Positions 13,950-25,900 of a stretch of DNA of 64,000 bases are shown here, piece by piece. The stretch's first letter is position 1. Every line of letters starts with the position of its first letter. The stretch covers positions 15,701,456 to 15,765,455 of the forward strand of contig NC_092182.1 in assembly GCF_043641665.1 (NCBI RefSeq). The letters are read 5' to 3'. The notes beneath the pieces are model-generated. The model made no database searches and had not been told where the DNA came from. It saw only the letters and a list, made by a program, of their open reading frames with translations. Both the position numbers and the translations under genes were made by a program. The stretch is from Enoplosus armatus. Its lineage: Eukaryota; Chordata; Actinopteri; Centrarchiformes; Enoplosidae.

Positions 13950-16900
13950 CTGTGCCAGATTAAACATATAGTATATCAGTCATTCATATAACACATTCCA
14001 AAAGCTTGATACCCAAGAAAAAAATGACATCTCCAGTGATGTGGTGCTCACTTTGCCTGCTTTGAGCTTTGAAGGCTTTGTTGTTGTGTCACTGAAATCA
14101 CTCTAATACATGACTTGGCCACCCCGTCAGAATGCCGTGGAAATCAGTTGTGATCGACATGGCCAGTGAGGTCATGCCTCTGCTGTTGCGGCTCTACAAA
14201 GGCTAGGAAGGCGACTGTCACTCAGCGATGGCTTTAGGGGTTGTGAGGAAGCTCGTAGCAGGCAACCCGATGCATCTGAAAGCCTCCTACACACATTCCA
14301 TCTATCCACAGCATGACCCGGGCACGTAGGGATGAGAATGAAGAGAAGGGGGAGCACGGTAGTTTGGGAATCTCATTCTTATTCGAGATGACATTCGATA
14401 TGCACCTGACTTACCTCATGCACCTTCATTACTGCATCTCCTGAGTCACTGAATGCTAAACCAGATCCTCATTCAGTCATTTTCCATAGCCTCTCCACAT
14501 TCCTCTGACACTCACCTCTGCAGCTACAGCAACTGCACCCTGTATGCCCTGCTTAACGCTCTCTGTTGAGCCTGGAGTACCCCGTACCTGAAATAAAGGT
14601 TTTGTCATTGTGACACACCTATTTGTAACCACTTCTATATCTGGGGTTTAAATTGAATGCCACACTCCCAACCTCCAAGATTTTAATTATTCCACTCCTT
14701 TTCCAAGGTTTCCCAGGAAACCCAGGAAGTCACTGGAGGGTCAATAGGTCAACTGGTAAATAGGACAGGTCAGATGCAGAGGACAAATTTCCCCACAGGG
14801 GTTAATATAGGGGTTAATATAGGGGTTAATTTGGGGAGAGACATCCGCAATTATTCAAGATGTTATTAGAAAACATTACTGGAATTCTGCTTTTGTTTAA
14901 TGTCACCACTGATGATATTTTTAAACACAGATTCCGTTTCTGTTTTATTTGGCTAGGAAATTTTTTTTTTTTTTGGTCCCCTCTGTTGAAACATTGATGC
15001 CACAAATGTCTGCCCTTCCGACACTGGAGAAACTGACTTATGATTTGAATCAAAATGTTTTGAATTTTTTTTCTCTTTCGCATGTTGTTGTTGTTGTTGT
15101 TGTGCAGCATCTTCAGGGTGTTGGGTGAATGGTTTGATCTGTATCCTGTTCCGTATATTGCTTGTATTTGTATTATAAATGACTACAAAAATGTAAAAAA
15201 AAAAAGGGAATTTTTTTTTTGAAAGAATTTGGTGACATGATCAATGACTTATCGCCCAGGTAGCTGTAACTGGCCCTCTGTGTTCCAAAATGGTTTTCAT
15301 GATGGACAATTCTAAAAACAATCTTACATTTGGACATAGTCCTGATTACAGAAAACCTTTTACTTTCTTGCAGATAACTGATGTGTAATGAGAATCTTGT
15401 AGTCTTATGTACATGTGGTTTGTGTCAGGAATATGGAGTGTTGGCGACACTATACACTGGAGACGACTTTCTTGCCAATAAATCAGTCTTGTCCAAGGTA
15501 TGACTGACTGTGCCGAAACAACTGGTTAGGAGATACCTTTGGGAATTTGTTGGGAAGAAGTAAGACTAGTCTGTGCTCCCAGATACCTTCCTAGAAAAGA
15601 GGAACCTTCAGGTCTGGCTCCCCTGCACCACAGACACTTCAAGATGTCAACCAAGCACTAAACCTGATTTAATGTCCAGACAGTGACTTGATTATTTGTT
15701 GAGAGGTGATGTGAAAGAGTGTGAGGAGAGACTGTGACTAGTGGCTAGATGCACAATGGACGTGGTATAGAGGGGAATCTACCTTCAGGGCTCAGTGTCT
15801 CACTTCAAAAACACAGTCGACACGGCAGTAGACAGTGTGTCTCTGTCCCGAGTTGTTAAATATACTGCGTTTCACCAAAAGTGTGCTAATGCAGCTCTTA
15901 CTTCGACGCATATAGGAATAAATATGTTCCATGTGAGCTGGCTGACTGACTGTTTTCTTTTTGCTAAGCCATTAACAAAAATATATATCTTAGCCGCAAG
16001 CTGTTAAAACAGGGATCACAAAATACAGGCAAGCTCTGTTTCATGAATGTTCTGAGGAACAGCACAGATTCGGGTCACTGAGGACCCAAAGATGAGGGGG
16101 AAAAAAAGACATATTCTGAAAGCACCTATAGATCTGAGCGCAGCTCCCTGCTAACACTCAGCCGCCAGTCTGTCTGTGGCCTCTGCAGTGGTGTCACTGC
16201 GCTCACACTGCCCTACCTTCTCAAAGTCGATGGGGCACATCTGCACGGCTGAGCTTTTCAGAGATGGGGAGGCCAACGTTCCTTTCAGCTCCTCAAGTCG
16301 GGCTTTTTCTGGTGGAAAGACACACAACAGAGGGTAAAGAAAAGAAACCCTGGAAGAAAGTGAGGTAATAACATGAAATATCAGCGAGTTAAAACGACTC
16401 ACCAGCATCGTCACTGTCCTTTTCTTTGTCCCTCTTCACCTCCTCGTCAGTGAGATGGATCTTCACGGAGGACTTGGGAGTGAAAGGTGGTACGTGAACT
16501 TTCTCTAAGATTTTCCTGATAGAGGCGCAGTCTCTTGTCCCGCTGATTCCGTAGATCTGCCCGTACAGAGTAGCTGCTGCCACCACATACTCCATATGGG
16601 TAGTCTAAAACACAGAATGAAAATATAAACAGTTCATTACATTGAAACCACAAGAAACACAATGTCCATATAAATACTAAATAAATCTTAAGCAATACTT
16701 GTAAAGTGGTTTATTTAAAACCGATTCAGTACTTAGAGCAGACCTTCCTGCAGGGTGAAACTGTAGAAGGGATATTGTAAATGGAAAAAAAAAGATAGGG
16801 GCAGAAAGATATTAAGGCAGCACATTAAGGCCAAATTACTTCCCTGAACAGAATAACTAGCTATAACAATAGATCCCTCAATCACTTTCCCTCTCACTCT

Positions 16901-19900
16901 CTCTCTCAACACACACACACACACACATTGTATCTGGCATGCACTGCTGCTTAACACACAGCAGCAATCCTCATTCAACAAGTATTTAACTTACTCTACA
17001 GTAGACCACACTTTATTCAATTCACTGACAAGTAGAACTGCAGGTAGATGCTAACGCTGCATACTGAAACTCAATATTGACAGAAGGGATGACTTTTGAT
17101 TAAGAGAGTGCACAGATAATAGATAATACATAGAATTAGAACAACTATTTTCTCTTTGTTGTGTATTAATACTACAATACTTCTCAATCTGACATGTCCC
17201 AAGCAAACCGCTTCTGAACTACATACTCTTCATTTTTTATTTCTATATCAGTGAAAATTGACACTGACCCTGGCATTTGCAACTGTAGCATTGTCTGTCA
17301 AAGGTGGGAGCGCACAAAAGATGAGATTTCAACGAGACAACATTTCACACAGATGCAAGAGCAAAAAGAAATTGCAAAGGAGATAAAAGTCAGATGGCAG
17401 GAGATGGATGGAATAAAATGCTGACAGTGCCGAGATGGCAGAAAAGGTCAAATGATTATGAGAGAGAGGAAAAGAGGATCTTCTTTGAGAGACAATGGGA
17501 CATTGTGAATTGCATTACAAGCTTCCAAGTTACAGTATTTTCAGCACACAGGTTAAGTGGCATTCACAGCTCAGATAAGAATCCAGTATATGGTCAGAGA
17601 GAGAGGGAGAGCCACTATCAGACCAGATAAAGAAGGAATGCGAGCGGTCATCACCAAATACTGTGGCATTTTTCATTTCTGGCGACTGTTTTGGGATGCA
17701 TGTCAGGATTGCAACTGCATGAGACATTGGACCAGACACTACTCACACTGTTGGGGTCAAAGGTCAGTGGGTGAGGGCATCTCTTGGATCCAGACCAGAA
17801 GGGTAGACCAGTAGCAGTCACCTAAAGAGAAGAAAGCAGAAGAAAATCCCTTTATCACAATAATCAATAGCTGAAAATATCACAGGTGGAACATCATTTA
17901 CTGCAGAGTCGCTTCTACATATTGTTTTATAGGCCGACATAGTTCATAATACAACGAGAAGATCTTTGTCACTCATTAAAAAAGGGGACAATTTCTATAT
18001 TACAAATGTACATGCTTTATTTTCTAGAAGAATTGTTACACATTGACCTTACATCATATACAACTCACAGTATCAATACTTGATAAAACATCACTTTGTC
18101 CTTTAATTGTCTGACACAGCAGGAGACCTTCAACCTTCCCGTGGCTCAGCCAGACTAATATTGTTATCAGTGGTGTGTTGACGGCACAATTTGTATGTCT
18201 GATAAAGGAACAAAGGGACTGAGAGCTTTGATGTTGCCAAATGGTCCATATGCTGGAAAAGAGAGAGTCTCCTACTGGTGGTGCCAGTTTTCACTGCAGG
18301 GGTGCTTTCTATAGAAGCCAAAAGGCATCAACAACATTCTCCGTTTCACAATCAGGATTCAGACGACTTAAGGGCATAAATGTGGCATCAACAATGCTTT
18401 GCCTTCGTCTTCGTTTTAAGATTCAGATTTTATATGGTATTCTTTTGGCCCAAAAATGTTACAACCAGAGTCAAGCTCCTTTCCCTTTATTAATAAATCA
18501 TAGATGGACTTTGTGAGATTATTTGGATACATTTTAAATCCAAATGATTGAATCATACAACAAAATGTGACATTTTACATACATCTATTGCATGTCTGCT
18601 TGTTCTAGAAAAGGTAACCTTCCTCTGTTGCTCCTCCTGGGGCTTCTTCCTTTTTTCCCATTGAAAGGTTTTTTTTCCAGGACTCTAAGGATAGAGGATG
18701 TTGTATGCTGTACAGCCTGTGAAGCCATTTTAGGCAAATTTGTTATTTGTGAATATGGGCTGTAAATACAATAAATACAACTGACTTGACTTGACTTCTA
18801 TGAATTATTATTACTGTATTCTATAAAATGTTAAAATACTGAAAAATGTAACATCATGTCATGTCTTCAAATGTTGTCTTACCATTACAAAAAAATGTTA
18901 CTAAATTGACAATAATGAAAAGCAGCACATCATCGCTAACTTGAATGATTAATCGATGACAAAATATTGCCCTCAATTAATTAATTGTCCATCAAGTAGT
19001 TTCAGCCCTCTAGCAGGCAATGAGCCACTCACTGTAATGAACGGGCTGGAAGATAAATACAACAGATACACTGTAAGTACAAACATTATTTTTACTGTCT
19101 CTCCTTCTACTTTCATTTCTCGTACACAGACTTGAGCCTTGTGTGGAAACTCTGAATCAATGTATGATAAAGATGCTCCCATATTGTCTTCCTTTGTCCC
19201 TTGTGCCAAAGTTTCAACACACACACACAAACAAACACACACAGAACCACACTGACTTCTATGTGGAGGCTCACACCAAACAAGGAAGCTGTTCTGTTAA
19301 ACGTGTTGTCATCTGTCATGGTTGTGTACTGGTATTTGTCAGCTTGGTTTGTGACCGTTAACTGACGTTAGTTTCCTTATCATAGTTCCTCAGAAAGTCT
19401 GTGGTCGAAAGTGACTTTCCAAGAGGACAATGAGGCCCTCTAAACTCTTGTATAGGTAACTAGGACAAAGAGAACCATGTGAGAAAAAAAGAGAAGCAAA
19501 AAATGATAATCATAACTGCCACAGAGTTTCTCTGTGGTTTGTTGTGATTATAAGGCTAAACTGGATTGGTTTAAATGCTTTTTGTGTCACATGAGAACTG
19601 GCTCATTTTATCAGCATGAGGCATAATAATACCAAGTGGTACAGGGAATTTAGTGCCCTATCATAAATATTTAAGCAGACATGAATGGAGGAAAATCCTT
19701 GTTGGTCAGAGGAATTTCTACAACCCTGCAGGGACATATAATGAGGGTAGAAGCGGCCAGTTGCTGGACTGGGACCTGGGGTTAAAGAGGGTCTGTTTGG
19801 GTTGATACTGATCCGTGGACCCCCCCAGCCCCCCACCCCCAGGTGTGACAGCAACATGTGACATCACTCTGTCTGCATGCTTCACCAGATTACAAACCCT

Positions 19901-22900
19901 CAGAGCCGCTAAGAGATATTTATCAGCGGTGGCTTTCAATGGTTCAGGTTTCACACGAGGTTAATAGTGGTCTCTGCGCCTGGGGACATATGCCACATTA
20001 CTCCATGAAGTGAAATGTGAAAAATGAAACACGGATTGGCATTGTTTTTGTGCTAATGCCACATTGCAGTGTCTAATCGATTGGAATGCAAGGACCTTAT
20101 ATACACAATAGTGCCCCTGTCTGTCCATAAACATAAATTACAGCTTTATGATACTTCGCTTTAGGGAGAGTCGTTATTTTTGCCTTGGTTGGATTTTACC
20201 TGTTCAGGAGGGAAACAGTGCAGAAGCTGGCGGATGTCGTTGTTATACATAGTCTCCCACTTGCAACGTGCCCAGCTCACGCAATCGTCCCAGCTCGTTG
20301 GACGTTGACCTCCAGCTTTCATGTCCTCAAGGCTGCTCCACACCCCCCCGAGAACCTCCAGGGCCTCAGCGTCTCCATGGCCAAGAGTCCGCTCCACAAA
20401 TCCTGCATCTCTGCAGGAAACAGTGCAGCAATTTTCTTTTTATTTAATGACAGACATACAGAATACACAAGGTAATAATCACTAGACGTAGAAAAAGACA
20501 AGACAGGACAAGCATCGTCTAAGTGTCTCGCTGTATAATACATTCTCAAGGTCTAACTTCCAGAATAAAAGCGTTGACTTGTTGTGCTTGATTTTTGCAG
20601 CTGTGTATAGCTAGCAGTTGAACTGTTGGAAGAACATTTGACCTGGAAAGTGAAAATAGAGAAAGTCCTCAGGGAAAAATATTTGGTTCTATCAAGGAGA
20701 GAGGAGAATGACAAAACAGGTCTTTATAAATTAGGGTGTAGTCTTGTTAGTGACTCAGAGGGGATTACTTTGACGCTTGGCTGTGAGCTAATAGGAAGTG
20801 GTTAGTAAGCTTGTAGTGTGTTGGTCACTGCAACTCTATATCACACACCTGGACAGTTATTATCGTGTTCCAGCTCATCATACTCTGCGTGCAGTTAAAC
20901 CTAAACAGGCCTACACAGGAACATTTCGAATCATAGTTCTGCATAGAGCTGCATGGGTGGGAGGATAACTCAACAAAATGTGTTCCTTTCCATAACCTCA
21001 TTAACCAAGACATAACATTTACTGGACTATGACATGTGGCTAACCTGCCTCATGAAAATGTCCAGAAAGGTTTTCCATGACTGCACAACAAAGAAGCCTC
21101 TGAGGAAAGTGGTTATTAGAGTATTCCCAAACGCATAGTACATGTTCTTATTTCTAAACATCAGTGTACTGTGAGGAACTTTAATGGCTGTGTGAACCGG
21201 CAGGCACCATTTCTGCTATAGTCACGATTTTTGCTTCTGTTTGAAGACACAAGAGAGTGTGTAAATACTTTAAAATTGGGGGGGGGGGGGGGGGGGGATT
21301 ATATCCAATCTCACCAAAACAAACAGAGAAACATCTCAACACATGGTTGGATTAGGAGGGCTCCGAAGCTCAAAGCTCAGACAAAGTGGATCTGTCACTG
21401 ATGTGCTGTTACATTATAATTAGGTCAAAGCTATTTTGTAAGCTCAGAGTTTTTCAGTCTCCCGACACAAATCTTACATCTCAAATACATTTTAATTACC
21501 AGCACAGTCACTGACAATGCCCTTTGACATGATACAGTACTTTTTTCTGCATTAATCCAATCTGTTTTTCAATTCAGGAGATGTTTCTAAAGCAGAAAGC
21601 TTCTAATTAGTTGAGAGACTTAATCTATTATTTGGAGAAAATAGTGTTGGAGCTGCTGTGAAAGATACATTGCAGAGCACAGCCTTGACAAGACAGACTG
21701 TTTGGGTAATTTTTACAAGGGGTTTACTGCTAAAAGCCAACCACATGTTTTCCTGTTTATAAAACAAAATAATAAGCTTGAGGCACTTCATTAGCTTTTG
21801 TAGGTTTGCTGGAATGCTTTGTAAGAGAGCAGAAAAGCATTGTAAAATGAGCAAGTAGTGGTCTTTACGTGCCGGCAGACTGGCAGCAGATTGGTGAATG
21901 CAATTATTCATGTTTGTGTTGTGGAAAAAGGCAAATCACATGAGGATGGCATCATATCTTACCCCAGGAAGAGATTCACGTTTTCAGGTGTTTGTTTAAA
22001 CAGTCCTTCAAACTGGTCTCTGGCCCACTAAAAGAATTGTAATGCAGAATTAGTGCAAAGCAAAAACCCACTTAAAGTGTATTTTCATAGATAATCAGTA
22101 AAATGGTACCTTTTCATACAGCAAAAGAATACACTGAGTGACCAGAAAACCTTGTATACAGTAATAAAACCTTAAACAACAGTCCTGTAATAAATGTATA
22201 ATTTTTAATTATTGTGGACATATCAGTGTCAGAGAGATATGAATTAAAATCTGGTCGCCTTTAGCCTCACGACCAGCGTGTCTGTATGAATCGCAACGCT
22301 GTTTTGTCTGTTGGTCGGTCAACTGCTCTGGTCCAGACCGAAATGGCTCAACAAATATCAGATGGTTTGCCATGACGTTTGGTGAGCCCCTGACATTTCC
22401 TCTAGTGCCACCACAAGGTTAATACTTTTGGTTTTTAGTCAAATGTCTCAACAACTAGTGGTTGGATTGCAATGAAATTTGGTACACACTTATGAAATCT
22501 GATAACTTTGGTGATCCCTTAACTTTTCATTTAGCGCCATCACCTGGTCAAATTCTTAATTTTTATGACCAAATACCTGCGTTTCCAAACTAACTAACAT
22601 GGTGAACAATAGGATGGTAAACATCAGCATGTTAGCACTGTCATAATGAGCAGGTCTGTCTATCCTCAAAAAACTAAACATTTTAATTAAGGCCTATTAA
22701 ATGTTTCAGGTCATTGTGTAGGTTTTGAAACAAAATTAGGGAAATCAATCTGTGTAATTCAAACACAAAGCTTAACTAGACTTAATTAGAAGTCTACATC
22801 ATACCTGCAGCGTGTGCTCAATGCGGTAAGGGAAGTTCTTGAGAGTGCACATTGGGATGGCAGTGTTAGAACTTGATTTGTCTGGCCCATAAGACTCTGT

Positions 22901-25900
22901 CAGGTAAGGCACCACTACCAGAGTATGACCTTTGCTTCCTAGAGTTCCTCCCTCCAGCATGGGCTTCTGGTGTTGAACGCAGCATCTATCAAGATAGACC
23001 CCTGGGCAGCAAAAAGAGGCATTAAATGCTTAAAAATGTATTTTTTACAGGCATTTGTAGTCAAATGTGTACTGTAAGTGCTGTGGTGTAATCACTGTGG
23101 TAATGAGAACATAATACAATAATAGTGGTAATGAAGACAGAGTAAGTGCCCTCACTGGCTTCCACATTATCAAGGGCTGCAGCCACTCCATCGAGACCCA
23201 GGAAGAAGTTGTAATTATACACTCCTTCGCTGTTAGGGTCCAGACGATTCTGGTGAGCGGTGATGTTCATCCGTGGGTTCATCTCTCGCACTGCTTTGGC
23301 TGCAACTTCCGATTTTGGCTTCTGTTTATGGACAAGTGAGCAAATGGGTGATGTGTCTGGGTGATAATGTGTGTGTACGATGTAGGTAATATCACACACA
23401 AACAATGGTGGTAAAGACAGATGCAGGGAGAATTGAATAAAATGCTGTTTTTTTACAAAAGCTATCTAGATTTGTTATTGGATCTTTCTATGAAACTATC
23501 CCAACAAATCAGCTAAATCTAATGCCTAAAGGAGACATCCTTGGTCTTTAATAATTCATCCAGTGAAGACACTGTGAGTCTGAAAGTCTCACTGCTCTTC
23601 AATTATATAATAGTAGAATCACCACATTTCTCTCCGGAATTTCAGAGCAGTTGAATATTTTTTGTCAACATGCCCACTAACTGCACTCAACTATGTGTTG
23701 CGTAAGTTGTTGACACTGGTAGTTGTTTACTCAGACATGAGAGATCTCTGTCTGATATACTCCTAAAGTAAACTGCAAAACAAAACCGCCACAAATGATG
23801 GAACATGGCAGCTATGTGTAATCTGACACAAGCTACCACAGACTGTCACAATACCTTCACCCCCGATCTGTCCCATTAGTAAAGCCCTCTGACCCTTCCA
23901 CTTAACCAGGTCAAGCAACAACCAGTGAGCTCTGACGCCATGTGAGAGAGGAGGTTGTGATGTGCTCTACTGTGCGTTTTCTCACCCCAATATCCTGAGA
24001 CCTGAACAGGAACTGTCGGTTCAAGTTGGATCTTTCTATGAAGTCCATGTCTGTTACGGTGATGTGCCCTTCTTCTCCAGCACCAAGCCCAATGAGGGCA
24101 AAGTTTTTAAGAAGCTCACAGCCAATAGCACCAGCTCCAACCTTGAGACATTTCAAGAGAGACTGTGTAAGACTAAACGTATATTAGATCATGCAATGCA
24201 AGTGAATGTCACCACATCAAAGCTACATTTTACACATAGAAAAGTATCATTTTCAATGTAGCAGAACATGATTCATTTATTGTTGTTTCACTTCCTGATA
24301 CTTTGCATGCAGGTTTTACTGTGGTAAAAGAAACACATGCATGCACTCTATCGCTCTAAAATACACACGAACGGCCAGTAAACAACAGTAAAAATAACAC
24401 TTGTAAAGGAAACAGAGAAAGGGCTTGGCACTGTTGAACGGCCCCTGCACACCAAGAGGTCAACACTGGCAGGAAATGCCACCTGAATCGCAGCCATTTC
24501 CTGCATGTGCCATCACCAACACCAGACAAGATCAAAGGAAAACACAGATGGAGCCTCCTGTATTCCAGAGCGGAGAGTGCCCCCTGCTGGACTAATATCA
24601 AACCTGCCCTCACCAGGAAATATTTCTGCTTCTCAAGCTTCTCCTGGAACGTTGAGCCAAACACAGCAATCTGTCCATCGTATCTTGTGCCCTTCTGTCA
24701 GAGAGGAGAACACAAATGTTTTATTTACCCCCTAAGTCTGACTGAATGTTCCTGACTGATATATGTTAGTTGTTTAAATTGAGGAGTCTCTTAACATACT
24801 GCTGAAAAGGAGCATTCTTCCAGTTGGTCCTCCTCTTCAGGGAGGCACTCCAGTGCATCAAAATATAGCCACTGCTGAAGAGGCGTAAATTTCCCACTAC
24901 ATGCCTGCAGGAACGTTATAGAGTGCACAGAGCAAAATGCAGTCAGCTATATACACCACTACCACCACCTCGCAGTGAGTGCAAAGTTGTGTAATTAATA
25001 CACACAATGTAACAAAAGCAGTGTTGAATTAATGTTACAGGCATCGACCTTTGACCTCACCTTAATGACTTCTTGAGCAGCAAGGCCTCCAATGAAAGCA
25101 TTCAGAGGAGCCAAGTCACCCTGGGCCGTGTAGGACAGGTTTCGCACAACAGCTTCATCCAGCTGTTCCAGCTGTGCGACTGCATTCAGGTCTGTCACGA
25201 TGGAAAGCAGGGCATCTGCATCCGACTGTATGGGGATGAATCATGTCAAGAAATAAGTGGAAACAATCCTATAAACTGCTTTAATGATCATACTTCGACA
25301 CCATAGACTGATTAACCAGTTTTACTTTTTATTTTATTTTTTACTCATCAAACAACTTGTTTGTAAAATGAATTGAATATTGGTTGTAATATCCTGCAAC
25401 CTTCACTGACCTGAGACTGAGGACGAGGGAGTCGCTGTTCTTTCTTCACAAAGCTATGGAGGGCTTGGAAAGCCAAGTGCAGGGTCTCATGCTTCGATAT
25501 TTTTCCAAAGTCATTCATTTTCAGCAGCTGAAGGTCCAACAGAGCCTCACTCAGTGGTTTCTGCAATTTATGTTGTAGTTATCTTATCAACAAAGGGTAC
25601 ACTTTTTCAAAACCAAAATTAGTTAAAGTTAAAAATAAATGTTGATACTTACAAAACGTAGTATGCAGGGCTCTTTAACTTCAGTCACCACTCCTCCCCG
25701 TTCATACTTAGAAAAGGCTGAAGTGTCACCAATGCTGAAGGAGTACTGGCCTGGTGATACAGTTGACAGATGACATGCAGGTGGTGAAACAAAGACACAT
25801 TTTCATTACAACTGTTAAATTCTACTGGGATACTCCTTGGAAAGGTTGAAAACGTTGAGTGCTATGTGGAGGGCTGGAGTGTGGCTCGTGACTTCACTAC

